Assembly (NCBI RefSeq): GCF_037042905.1
Contig: NC_087261.1
Location: forward strand, 16,366,917-16,430,916
Source: Lytechinus pictus
Taxonomy: Eukaryota > Echinodermata > Echinoidea > Temnopleuroida > Toxopneustidae
Direction of reading: 5' to 3'
Length of the DNA stretch: 64,000 nt
In this document: piece after piece, positions 42,630 to 53,900 of the stretch
Layout of the letters: each line of letters starts with the position of its first letter
How positions within the stretch are numbered: position 1 is the first letter of the stretch
Made by a program: the position numbers and the translations under genes
Notes under the pieces: model-generated
Seen by the model: the letters and a program-made list of their open reading frames with translations, nothing else
What the model was told of the DNA's origin: nothing
Database searches by the model: none

Positions 42630-45100
42630 CCATACCCATCATCATCATCATCATCATCATCACCACCATCATCATCATCATCGCCTTCATCATCACACAC
42701 CAGCACATTCACGTATCTCTAACTGACACTCACCCTCCAGCCAGTGAACGCTGAGCCAGCCTCGCCATCGCTTCGTTGTACAGCATCCCGGGTGTCAAGC
42801 TCGGCGGCGAGGCCATCGCCGTGGCTGCTGCGGCCGCTGCTGCAGCCGAACCCGACCTCACTCCCCTGGTTGCGGCAGCGAAGTTCCCGGCGGCTGCCGC
42901 GGATAGCCAGGCATTGCCGTGGAATCCGATGGGGTTCGGGTAGGTGTTGATCTGTCGGGTACGCCAAGGGTCGACTCCCAGACGCTGTCGTGCCATCTTA
43001 CGCCACTTAGCCCGGCGATTCTGGAACCAAACCTTCAAGTGAAATTCAAGAGAAAGAAAAAGGGAAGATTAGTTATTATGTTCAAGTATTGCAGACACTT
43101 TTCTATTTTTTAAGTATCAAAATAAACTGACATGTTGCATTTGTTTTCCCCAGTCCTTTTATTCGTTGTTCATCTCCCATGCAGTCCGCCTTAAAATGAT
43201 GACGACGACGATGATGATGTTGATTATGATGACGATAATGAGGATGAAGATGATTATGATGCTGTTGATTATGATGACGATAATGAGGATGATGGTGATG
43301 ATGATGATGTTGACGTTGAGGATGACTGTATAATGATGGCGACAACAACGACATCAACGGTAGCAATGTTAATGATGATGGGGATGATGCTGATGACGGA
43401 TAATGGTGATCCCTAATGGTGGTTAGAATGGCAACTGGTTGTGGTAAAGGGTATCAAGGTAAATTGTGAATATTAAGTGTAAACGAAGATGCGTTGGTCA
43501 TAATAATTTTGCCATGATGTTGGCAATCGATGTAAATGACCATGGGCATGCAAATATGACGAAGCTTAGAATGCCTACATTTTCCGTGCGATGCTATGTC
43601 AGTAACCTAAGACAATGCTCACCTGAACCCTTGCCTCGGTGAGTTGGATGCGCATCGCAAGGTCCTCGCGGAGGAATACATCTGGGTAATGCGTCTTGGC
43701 AAAAAGCGTTTCGAGTTCACTGAGCTGCTGCGGTGTAAATGTAGTCCGATTTCGCCGCTGCAAGAAAATAAATATACCAAATCGACATGCTTATTATACA
43801 AAAATAGCAATACACTTTATCGATGCTTATAAAACACTCCAGGGAAAATAAAATAAAATGCAGAACTCTGTATAAATCTTGTTTATATTCTGTGAATCAT
43901 GGATTTAAACAAACATGGGATACCTATTAAATATCGATATGTTTGAGCATGGGCACGATAAAGAGAGCAAGTTAAGTTCCAGATCTTAAAGTTAATCGAA
44001 AAACATAGTAGAAAGTCAAAAAGGGGCCTAAGCTTTCGATCCTAGCAGAATCTCCGACGAAGATTCTGCTAGGATCGAAAGCTTAGGCCCCTTTTTGACT
44101 TTCTAATTTACTCCATTGGCTCTCTTTTATTAGATAAGCAGTTTTCAGCAGCTTCTTTTTGCCATTGAAAAATATAGTGACAAAATGGTGAAAAGTGGAA
44201 AGCTTCTAGAGTTATGCCTATCAATTTTTATTCAACAAAAAAGCAAAATATACTGGGATTGTAAAGGCCACCAAATCGCATGAAAGCAAAATATTTTTTT
44301 AATTTGAGGTTCAAATTAACTGTAAGAATACAAATATATCAATTTCGGATGACTGCACAACTAGATTTTGGAGTAAAGGCCAAATTAGTTTCAAATCGTA
44401 GTCAATCTTACGACTGCCATGACGTCATAACGACTAGGTATTAGATTCGCTTTTATTCTAATAAGGGATCTAACATAGTCACAGATTTGAACATAGGCAT
44501 TCGTGCGGTTATTAGAACATTACACAGTAAGATATTCCATTCTCATATTAGCATCGAATTCGACTACGTTTTTTTTCCGAAATCGGGTCACAGACTGATC
44601 TAAGGTTTGCATTGGCCTCAAATGCACGATTTTGATTGGCTGAATATGAAGTTGTGTTTGTCTTTCTTAGAGTTACGTTTGATTGCGACTCTCTGTACAA
44701 CGGTGCCCTGGGACCCCCGATCCTTCATTTTTAATATTAAAATGCAAAAATGGGCAACCTCGCTTCGCTTAAATATACTTACATGGTGTATGAATTTGAA
44801 AATATTATTACATTCTCCTCGCCCCCGGAACCCCCTACCCATCCCCCAAAAGTGTACTTATAAACGACTAACAATATTTTCAATAATTGCATGATTATTA
44901 TAGCACTTACAATCGTTACTTGCCGGCGAAAACCACTCAATAACTATATTTCAAAATGATTGAAACTTGAATGCTTACACAAACCTGGCGTCTACGATTA
45001 TAAGCCAATTCATCGAGCAGCATCTCCTCGCTAAGACTAGGGTGAACGCTGGACTGCGAGCAGGTTGGTGCAACCAGGGGGTGAGGCATGGCTCCACTGA
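41669..45100 (-). CDS. Paired-like (PRD-class, Q50) homeobox transcription factor, 5' incomplete
   Basis: Exons on the minus strand: 45100-44985, 43757-43623, 43032-42734, 42008-41669, all GT-AG with matching phases. From the first in-frame Met (45087) they give about 292 residues. The homeodomain has R5, F8, L16, W48, F49, Q50, N51 and R53, with the intron between positions 46 and 47 that is common in paired-like genes. A poly-Ala region follows; near the C-terminus [14 protein letters not shown] (about 253-267) looks like a divergent OAR motif. It is expected to be a nuclear DNA-binding protein that prefers paired TAAT-type sites. [11 protein letters not shown] before RRNRTTFT is reminiscent of Drgx/Prrxl1, but [15 protein letters not shown] after the homeodomain does not fit it. 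I cannot name the subfamily. The first exon begins at phase 1, so an upstream exon (coding or 5' UTR) is missing. Confidence 0.92.
42160..42720 (+). repeat. (ATC)n and (AAT)n microsatellite in a homeobox intron
   Basis: CAT/ATC runs occupy much of the intron between the third and terminal homeobox exons and touch the donor side of exon 42734-43032. Two G-runs (about 42019-42032 and 42082) lie nearby. Confidence 0.95.
42734..43032 (-). CDS. Homeobox exon: recognition helix and Ala-rich region
   Basis: It begins [20 protein letters not shown], completing helix 3, then encodes an Ala-rich tract ([25 protein letters not shown]) and [20 protein letters not shown]. The frame would stop 4 nt later, but a strong GTGAGT donor at phase 2 fits the phase of the next exon, so splicing is preferred to the early stop. 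GC content is clearly higher than in the flanks. Confidence 0.92.
43195..43400 (+). repeat. (GAT)n microsatellite
   Basis: GATGATGATG-type repeats with GAC variants in the homeodomain-splitting intron. Confidence 0.95.
43623..43757 (-). CDS. Homeobox exon: homeodomain positions 2-46
   Basis: Acceptor TTCTTGCAG and donor GTGAGC bracket [40 protein letters not shown] and EARVQ. THYPDV and LTEARVQ are classic paired-like helix 1-3 signatures. Confidence 0.97.
44011..44103. repeat. 93-nt near-perfect palindrome
   Basis: Perfect 43-nt arms (44011-44053 and 44061-44103, beginning GAAAGTCAAAAAGGGGCC) around the 7-nt loop CCGACGA, in the first homeobox intron. Confidence 0.95.
44985..45100 (-). CDS. 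Homeobox gene, first recognised exon
   Basis: Acceptor TGCTATACAG precedes [20 protein letters not shown] then [18 protein letters not shown], with donor GTTTGT in phase 0. Translation may begin at the Met in SGAM, making the upstream part UTR, or in an exon not identified. Confidence 0.78.
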
Positions 45101-45354
45101 CTGTATAGCAAAAATCAAAGAGATACATATGGGGTGGCCCCGTTTTCACAATAAAGAATTATGTTAAAATTAAAATTCAATATTAGCTAGAGAGGTGAAA
45201 AGAAAAAAGGACAGAAAGACTAAACAGACAATTAACTGGGGTCCATAAAGTTTGTACTCTAAGTAATACTTAATGTCGTAGCGCTCTTGCATTCGATACC
45301 AAGCGGGCGCGTTCCTCTCCCATATAATATTTCAATTTATATTTCAATTTATTT

Positions 45355-45462
45355 TTCTGTAATATTATGATTATGTAATGCCTCTGTACCTTTGTAAACT
45401 CATCGCAGTTCGACTTTGTCGCAATGATGTTTTTTATCAATAAACCAGTTATCTATCTATCT
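45355..45462 (+). mobile_element. Possible LINE 3' tail ending in (ATCT)n
   Basis: AT-rich sequence with TTGTAAACTCATCGCAGTTC and AATAAACC, ending TATCTATCTATCT. This form is common for LINE 3' ends; no coding part is attached. Confidence 0.45.
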
Positions 45463-45603
45463 AGGGTCACGGATGATTATTTTCGTCAGGGGCCGACCTG
45501 ACATAAGATAGTTTTTGCTCAGCTATGTCGGCGATGCGGAATGAACCCTACAACGCTACAGATGTATTGGAAATGCAAGTCAAATCACAATAAAGTCTTT
45601 GTG

Positions 45604-45727
45604 GAGGGTCGGTGAATCGGTACAGCAGTTTCGTCCGAATTTTCAGAGTTGACGAAAAATCGCAAATATGTCGTTTGTCCAGAGTCATGATTCACGACGA
45701 AACTGCTGCTTTAATTCACCGACCCTC
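45604..45727. repeat. Imperfect palindrome (GAGGGTCGGTGAAT)
   Basis: Outer arms GAGGGTCGGTGAAT / ATTCACCGACCCTC and inner CAGCAGTTTCGTC / GACGAAACTGCTG around a loop of about 60 nt. Confidence 0.85.
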
Positions 45728-47127
45728 GACAAATAATTCATTGTCATGAAGGGCACTTGAGATACTCTACGTTCCAGAAAACGTCTGCGTAGCTGTTGCG
45801 AAAACTGTAACACCGTCCAAAAGACGCAATAACCGGACTCGAACCTCGAACCTCTGCATCATTTCCCCCCGGGGCTTATATTACAAACGCACGCCAGGAC
45901 GTCCAGTTATGGAGGGGTGTTCAGACAGGAAGGGTGGTCATTAGAATCACGATCGCCACTTCAAAACCACTACTTGGTCATGTTGGTGACGAAGGTTGAC
46001 GAGGGGGTGACGAGTCGGCGTGTCATCTCTTCGCTCGCTCCGATTCGCGGCCTTAGCCTTTGTGTGTTTGTAATAGAGAAGGGATAATGCTTACTTGAAC
46101 CAAAGGGGCTTATAAGTAGTTTTGATTACATTTTAAAACGATCGACGCATTCGATGGACAAATGGGATCAAGTTTTGATGTAAAGTTTTGTCGCCTCAGG
46201 TCACCGTCAACATTCCATCCAGCTAGCCCTAGACTGGACAGTCTGCTCGAGACTGCGACAGAGAAGCCCCTTCAGCCGTTTACTTTTGAGAAATAATTAT
46301 TTGTCTTTTAACGCCACCATAATCCGGCATCGAATTCTAAACTTATTTCTGTTTGCCTCGAATGCGTACTGATCAACACGCTAGCAATTTCATTGCACGC
46401 CTTCGCGCACGGCGACGCACTCTTTCAGATTAAAAACTGACGGATAAGGAATCGGGGATTACGCGCATGTTTGCACAGCTACGCGAACTGAAGACACCGG
46501 TAATGTTTTTACTGCCGTGCTATGGAGGCCTACATGTCTATTACAGAGACAGAACAGAGAAATTGTGAATGATAATATTGCGCAGACCGTGGAACGAAAT
46601 CAAAACACAAACGATAACAAACCTAAAAACCAAGTAAAAGGGCAAAGGCGGGGGGAAGCGATCTTATTTCTCCCCTGACAAGATTTCGACGAATTCTTTA
46701 AGAATTTAAGCAAAATTTGATTGGCAATGGCAAATGATTTTCCCCACCTCCCCGACCATTAACCGCACTTCGTTTGTGTTTCAGCGAGGCTATAATGAGT
46801 GAATGGATTTGTAAATCTCTCGCTGAAAACAGGTGTTGAGATTGAATTTAACACGGCCTGGATCTCGCCTGGTTCTTATTTAATAATTTTGATGTTTTTA
46901 GATATCAACGACTAGCCGTGAGGGTGGCTGAATGAACAACGTGGATGACGTTGAATTATAGTTCAATTAATTTGTCTTTCTCACATGTTGGTGTGCGCGT
47001 GTCGAAATATTAGACAAAGGCAAAACAAATTAAAGGCTATGTACAAATAGCCCCAAAGTGTGAAAATTGTGCATTTTTCAAGTGGAATGTTTTGTTATAA
47101 GATGTAGGCCTATGCCATTGTCCTTTC

Positions 47128-47129
<2 letters not shown>
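45728..47129. other. Homeobox upstream region
   Basis: Mostly non-repetitive, GC-richer with many CpG between 45780 and 46500. This is the nearest place to look for the missing first exon and promoter, but I found no convincing donor-bounded coding start. Confidence 0.35.
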
Positions 47130-47177
<48 letters not shown>

Positions 47178-47178
47178 A
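47130..47178. repeat. (AT)n microsatellite
   Basis: About 25 AT dinucleotides with one interruption (ATACATAT). Confidence 0.97.
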
Positions 47179-47921
47179 ATCACCCTCTTAAAATTGCAAA
47201 GAGGAGAACAGTTAAGAATAAAAAAATTAAATAAATGTAAGTGAGTGCAGCTTGCAACAAAAAACAAATACGGAAGCACAATATATCATGATTGATTTGA
47301 TTATCTCTTATTGCGGTTTTGTGGTATACCTTTACTGGATATACACATATCAAAATTACATTTGTGATACTATTTCTATAGATTTTCGAATTCTCCCGAA
47401 AGTTTTTTATTTGCAGTAATAATTTTGTCAGGTGGTTTAGAAAATAAGTGTCGATCAGATATGGTGCTTATAGTAACCTTTCTGAACGTGAACGGGCATG
47501 TAAATTAGACCAACCCTAATTGAAATGTTGATTCGCCTTATATGGGAGAATGTTGTTCATCACACTTATAAAGCCTTGCCGAAATCATAATAAAGAATAA
47601 AGAATTAAAAAAAAAAATTCTTCAAAGATAAAAATAACTTTGTTAGAATGATAATTGTAGTTGAAAGTAAAAAAAAACTATATATACATTATACAATCAT
47701 GACAATACGCATTAGTCATTAGCTTCGCCAAAGTCCATTTTCGGAGAAGGGAGATTTGTCAACTAAGTAGCATATCACCATTTTAAACAGAAGTGTTAAT
47801 TTTCCAAAGATATATAACCATCTCAAATGCCAAAATGAAAAAAAAAATATGCCTTTTTCGTTTTATTGACACAATCATTTATACGCAGTGAATGTTTCTG
47901 AGAAATCAAAAAGATTGGAAA

Positions 47922-48203
47922 CTGGGCCCCGCCTTCCAAAGAGTTGCGATTTATCCGATCAACTACAACTATGGAGAGCCACCAGCGCCACCATCTAGAA
48001 TGCATTTTTGTTATAATTATTGTTATTATTTTTTCTTAAGATATATTCATGCATTCATCGTTTTCTTGATAATTCAGAAGGCTTCTCTATGCTTACAAAA
48101 TGACATTGTGCAAATTCCCTGTTAGAAAATATGACATTGATGGATTTCCATAAAGTCGATCTTGATCGGATCAATCGTAACTCTTTGGAAGATAGACCCC
48201 TGG
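47922..48203. mobile_element. MITE, GTTGATCGGATCA family, copy 2
   Basis: Ends CTGGGCCCCGCCTTCCAAAG and CTTTGGAAGATAGACCCC, with inner CGATCAACTACAACTATGGA related to 38045-38315. Confidence 0.65.
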
Positions 48204-48697
48204 TTTGCGTATACCACTACTAATCCCCTCAAGTTCCCGAATCACCTTTTCAAAGAAAAAGATAATTGTAAAAAAAAACATTAATCATAAATATCTTTCT
48301 GAATATCTTACCCATTTTCATCCCCTTTTATTAATTTAACATATTCATGTTAGATTAAGATTTAATATCAACAATGCCACTTTTCTTGATCGCTTCGATC
48401 GCTCACAAAAAAATACTGTATCGCTTTGCTTTGTAAAATTCTTCTCCTCCAGCTTCTGCTTAAGTCTACCAGAATGTTGTTACGCACTCCTCCTCCTCCT
48501 CCGCAACCTCTTCCTCATTGTTTCCATGGCAACAAACATTATCCACACCCCCGTCATACAGTTCCCGTCTTTCTCAGTACCATTATCATCACCTTCGTTC
48601 GTAAACAATCTCTTATTGTGCTACCACTTTCAAAGTCGCCATTAATTTTGATAATAAACCTGATTTCTTTTCCCCTAACAAAATACGGCAAAAACTG

Positions 48698-48856
48698 GGG
48701 AGTGTTTCATCAACATTTTTGTCCGACAAGTTGTCAGATCTGACAACTTTCCTTGATTCTGATTGGCTGAGAGGGACTGTTACTATGGTAACTGTGGGAT
48801 AAAACAGGACTTGTCGGATAAAACGTCCGACAAGTCTTTTCATGAAACGCTCCCCT
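48698..48856. mobile_element. MITE, GTTTCAT termini
   Basis: GGGAGTGTTTCAT at the left and ATGAAACGCTCCCC at the right; inner TTGTCCGACAAGTTGTC and complementary GACTTGTCGGA segments. A half-copy occurs at 63325-63440. Confidence 0.8.
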
Positions 48857-48956
48857 GGTACCCAGTAATGTATATGCGAAAAAGGGGCATTATCAAAGGC
48901 CACGGGGGACGTATTTAATCAATCGAAGATGCTCTTTTTCGTAATCTTTTCGGAGT

Positions 48957-49720
48957 TAGTCGACAGAGAGAGAGAGGGGAGCTGAAGGGGGGTGGGGAGA
49001 AATTGGTCTATCCATTGCGTAACCGCAGGGGATAACTCGACAAGATCATGTCGGATTCAAATTAATTAAGCTGCTAATGACTCCAAGATCTACGGCGTAT
49101 CAGGGTAATATTATACATATCCCTATTCCCTCTCTGATAATGTTCGTCTTCAATCTCTCTTCCTCAACCAGCGGCGACACCACTTGGTTTGAAAGAGAAA
49201 GAAACAGAGTGAGAGAGAGAGAGGGCAGGGGGAGAGAGATGGAGAGGGGTCGAGGAGAGAGGCTATATGGGAATATAATCAAAATATGGGGGTGATATAT
49301 CTTTGATATCAGTGACTATTACCCCACTACTAATCAAAACATTCGGAAAGCGCATCAACGCAATCTCGACACCACAGGGCAAGGAGGATGGTATCGAGGG
49401 GGGGGGGGGTAGATGTCGTTTCTCTTATAAATTCGCGAAATGGAATGAATTGTGATTAAAAACAATATCTGCCTCCTCTATTTACAATTTCTCTACTTTC
49501 CCCTTCCATTCTCTCTTCTTCTGTTCGTCTTTTCCGTGATGGACATGAAATTGTGTGTTTTAGTATTTTAATCAACCCCGTTTTGTTATGTTCATTTGGT
49601 GAGCTAATCACAGGTTGTTTAAACAGACTTCGAAATCCGGAAGGTTTAGAGAGAGAAAGGGAGAGATAGAGAGAGAGGGGGGAGAGGGGTTTGTAACACG
49701 GGTGAAAAGATGGAGAGAGA
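48957..49720 (+). repeat. Cluster of (GA)n tracts
   Basis: GAGAGAGAG runs at 48966, 49188-49262 and 49650-49690, plus a G-run at about 49398. No gene. Confidence 0.85.
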
Positions 49721-51787
49721 TGTATAATGTATATGGTTTCGCCAAAGTAATTGATATTTTATCTGCGAGACTTATTAGGCAAATTGAACTTGTAGAGCAA
49801 TCCCCTCATGGTCTCCCTCTCTCTCTCTCTCTCTGCATATATCGTGCCGTTTCTCAATTATTTACCTTACGCTTTCATCCCTGTCTCTTTTCAGTGCTCC
49901 TATTTCAAAGCTGTCATGCTCCCCATTTGTTCTAACTAATAACGTCGGAAAAATGATTGAAATTTATCCGACTGCTTACAGGCCTAAGACGCCTCGACAG
50001 ACCCCCCCCCCCACACCGCGCCACCACTTTTTTCTATTCCATACAGAAGGGTTCTGTGATGAGTAATTGAAGATATTTTCTGCTCATTTTTTAAAAATCT
50101 CCTTGACAACAGAGCACGTCTTAAGGGGATGACATCTCTGTGTTATAGCTTAGGATGATATTTTAAAATAAAATGAGTGACTTTCGTCAGCTTAAGCAAC
50201 GGAAGCTCAAAGTTAGTGAACGAGGTGTAGATAATATCGTAGTTACTGAAAAAAAGCCTACAAGCGCATTGGAAAAATCCATATGAAGGGTATAATTACG
50301 GTGATGCATTACTTCAACTAATATTGTAGCACTATTACGTACATATAATACGTGATTACCTCAAGTAGTTCTCTGTCATAATTATGTATCCTCTTTATTT
50401 ATTCGCGCATTTTCAAAATAAAAAAGAAAGAGTGTATTATGTGTGTGGCGGGGGTGACGAAATAATTTGCGTTGGCGTTTCGCAAAGGCACAAACAAATC
50501 TCATGTCATACATTCTTTCAAAATCTTGAGGTGAAAATGAGCACATTCTTTATTCTGAGACTCACCAATATTGTTTCAAATTCTCATTCAAAGAGTAGGG
50601 GATTGTGAACTTATTCGTATTTTATAGTTTTGATTTGACTAGATATACGATAGATAAACAGACTAAAAGATAGAGAGAAATAGATCGAGGAATTCACTAT
50701 ACCGAAATGCATGACACTTCTAATGAATTTACTTTGTTTGGTATAATTTAAAAGCCTATATCATGTATATAGCAGCTTGGCAATTTTGTTGATCTCCATT
50801 GATTTGTATTAAGCTGTTATTTTGTACCTTTGTTGATTCGGCGAAGAAAACATAATTATTGTTTTCTTGGGCCTTTAAAAATTGATTGAAAAGTCATTGT
50901 TGGTCTGTTCCCTGTCCCCCACAAATATATTTTCTTTAAATCAATTGCTGATATTCTTGTTTTTGGTATTGATCTGGTTTTTGTTTCTCCTCTTCATGTT
51001 TCTTGTTGTCGTTGTTTTTGTTGAAGTTGCTGTTGTTGCTGTTTTTTCTGGTTCTTCTCCTTCCACCTCTTATGTTTCTCCTTCTTTCGTCACACCCTCC
51101 TATATACACACTGTAATCCAATCACTAAATTTCTCCTGGAGCTTTTAAACAAAATATCAATCAAACATAAACTATTCGGCAAAATGTTATTTCTTTGCGC
51201 TTTTCCCACCGTTAAGTCTAGGAAGCAGATGTAATGGATAGTCGACTGAATCTTGGAGAAAAATAATCAGTCTAATTGCGAATCTGGAGAGTTATTGTTT
51301 TATCATTATCAATTAGGCCGTGGTGAGCTCTTCTAATCTTCCAACCGTACAGATAAATGCCAATACAATTCCCAGATATCAGTCTAACCGTTCGATGGTT
51401 GATTTCTCCTTTCCCCAGCACCCCCCCCCCTCGGCCTTACTCCTGCCTCAATCATTATCAGCTGTTAGTTTCTTATTACAAGTGTATCAAAGACTGAAGC
51501 GTTGTCATTGCTATTTTCACAACAGTCTTAACTTATTGGAATAGTATTTTCAATAATTAATTTTGGCATTTAAAAGTTCTTAATGACTAATTTATAAGGA
51601 CATACATTTCCATATATCAAACGAGTAATCGTCAATTTTACACTTTCCTCGCCTGCGTTGAACAGTGGTATCAGAAAAAACACTTTTTTATACGTAGTCT
51701 TTTTTTCATTCACACAATTTTTAATTACTATGATAACAAAAACAGACGCATGAAAATGAACTTAAATGAAATGTGATGTGTGTGAGA
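49721..51787. other. Gene-poor stretch
   Basis: Nothing assembled as a gene. A C-run at about 50004, a (GTT)-rich patch at 51005-51050, a C-run at about 51421. Small open frames are AT-rich and unsupported. Confidence 0.5.
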
Positions 51788-51803
51788 GGGGGGGGGGGGG
51801 GGG
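51788..51803. repeat. Poly(G)16 tract
   Basis: Sixteen G followed by TGAG, 40 nt from the uncertain exon 51844-52049. Confidence 0.95.
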
Positions 51804-51843
51804 TGAGATGATGGAATGACACGTTCATTCTTTAAAAAAGTAT

Positions 51844-52049
51844 TTACAAGACAAAGTGTTCGGAATTCAGCGTTGGCAAGTCCTGCGTAATTTTCTCCAA
51901 CTGGTTCCTCGCAATATTAATCAGTAATTCATAAGTGTTCTTCTCCTTTGGTTCACCTTCCTCGAAAATCGAAAAATAATGACCCACCATCTTATGAATG
52001 AAACAATCAAAAAAGCTCGTTGGGGGTGATGAACCTAAAGTGTTCAAGT
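51844..52049 (-). CDS. Uncertain terminal exon of an unknown gene
   Basis: A 67-residue frame follows a good acceptor (TTTTTAGTCAG) and ends at TAA. The protein (SFFDCFIHKMVGHYFSIFEE then GEPKEKNTYELLINIARNQL) has mixed composition and no low complexity, unlike other frames here. I recognise no family and could not find partner exons. It may be a chance frame. Confidence 0.25.
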
Positions 52050-52789
52050 CTGACTAAAAACGAAGGGGAAAATAAAGTGGACAAAATTGACGGTAATAAA
52101 GAACGGAAATCTTTAATCATTAATTCGAATAGAACGGAAGGAAATGAGGGAAATTAAAGAAAATACTCGGATTGAACTTGCTTGCGTTTCAATCATCAGG
52201 AAAAACAGATCTTGCTATATCATTCGTGTTTTTTTTTTTCTTCAAAAATTCATACTTTCAGAATTCAAGGAGAAATCATTACTTTGTTTGAGATTGCAAT
52301 TGAAATGGATAATGCGAAAGATTAGGATGCAGCAAGAAGAAAATTCTTCGGCATTTTTACATTATTGTAGTCTTTTTGACATAGAATATAACAGTCATGA
52401 CAATATTACAGATAATATGGATAAGGAGAGAGGTCATGGAGATAGTGGTTCCAAAATCATAGTTTTCTTTTAACATATTTGTGAAATATCTCTTCATATT
52501 AATCACTTTTTGGTATAACAAACTGGATTTCACGCTGATTTGGAATAGAAACAAAATCGCTCAATCGTGTTGCTGAAAATGATATATTGTTTGAGAAATA
52601 TGAAACAAAAAATAAAACAAAATTATAATAAAAAAAATGTACATAATTCAGTGGGGAAAACAAAATTCCTGTAATAATTTTTTTTAATGAGGCCGCCATC
52701 AATTACAAGCTTAACCGCTCACGATGGCGGTCTCCTGCGTTCATTAAATTTTGTTAATGTTCCTTATTTTATTATTAAAATGTGAAATA

Positions 52790-52935
52790 TCTGCCCACAC
52801 CATTTCTTTTTCTTTCTAATTATGTATTATGTTTATATTGTATACATTATGAATTATTTTGTATATTACAAACAATGTAAATATTTTTGATAATGTATTG
52901 TGAACGCAGAAATAAAAGTAAAACAAACAAACAAT
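52790..52935 (+). mobile_element. Possible LINE 3' tail ending in (AAAC)n
   Basis: AT-rich sequence with TTTTTGATAATGTATTG, AATAAAAG and a short AACAAACAAACAA tail. Confidence 0.35.
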
Positions 52936-53269
52936 ATATCCTCTGTATATCAAGTGTTCTACATTGCAAATGTCTATGTTCCAACCATAACTTGTATGAT
53001 TTGTATTAGTACAAATAAAATGTAAAATGGAATGAATATAGGCCTACGTCCTGATTGAAAATCAGAGCGCACCTTATACATCATGTCTCGGCCTTGAAGA
53101 GCCAAGAGAGAAATATGAGAATGATAATCTAAACGAGAAGATTAATAAGAGACTGGTATGAGAATGAGGAGAAAGCCCCCCCCCCCCCCCTCCTTCCCTC
53201 CCATCGTTAATTGCACTCGTATCATGGTTTCATTCCAAACAACATCACGACAGATTAATATATCTGCTT

Positions 53270-53900
53270 CAAATCAAAATGGGGATCATCTTTTAGCAAT
53301 CAGAATAAGATTTAAATGAAGGATTCCATCTTCTCTCGAAAGATATCGGTAGAAGTCTTAGATAATGTACCGAGTCTTCTTCTCATCTAATATCTCTCGC
53401 GAAATGTAATCTTCGTGATAAATTACGGCTATCAAATGAATCTTCTTTTGGTAATCGGACCGGGGAAATGTCTGCCTCTGGAAAATTGATGACATTTCAC
53501 GATACACCGGACAATTTCATCACCACGTGATCAAAAACTTCACCAGGGATTTAGCGAAAGAAAACATGGATAGGATAATTGTAGCTGAACAAACTTTCTT
53601 TTCAACTGCTGTACTTTGCGCATATAGCACGTGCCGGAATGGGCGTTTAGATTACGCCAATCAGCGAGTGCGTATCAACATGCAACGTGATAATCAGACG
53701 GCTTAACTGTAACACCCCCTCTAATTGGTTGACGAGCTTGGCTGATCGCGCAAGGGCTGATAGATTGAACCAATCGTTAAGCTCGTTATCTCTCTCATTA
53801 TTAGCGGGGTAATTTGCTGGAAAAATCGTTTGCCAAGCCAAGTCACCCAGAGAGGGAGAGGGAGAGTCCCGCGAACGATGTTTACACATTTGCAGACTGA
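53270..53900. promoter_or_regulatory. Candidate regulatory block upstream of homeobox gene
   Basis: Complex, low-repeat sequence standing out from microsatellite-rich flanks. It contains CCAATC/GATTGG words (53658, 53731, 53771), CACGTG (53525), CACGTGCC (53629) and several TAAT words. No frame is convincing. Regulatory function is inference from its distinct texture and its place about 8-9 kb upstream of a developmental gene. Confidence 0.25.

Noticed and set aside
42235-42726. 163-residue His-rich frame
   Set aside because: Mostly (ATC)n microsatellite inside a homeobox intron on the opposite strand.
46310-46355. Short minus-strand frame MPDYGG... as first homeobox exon
   Set aside because: Its only phase-compatible donor (GTGGCG) is poor and the join is not supported by similarity.
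52499-52702. Minus-strand frame starting ATGGCGGCC
   Set aside because: The start context is good, but the body is AT-rich (Phe/Tyr/Asn) with no donor or partner exon found.
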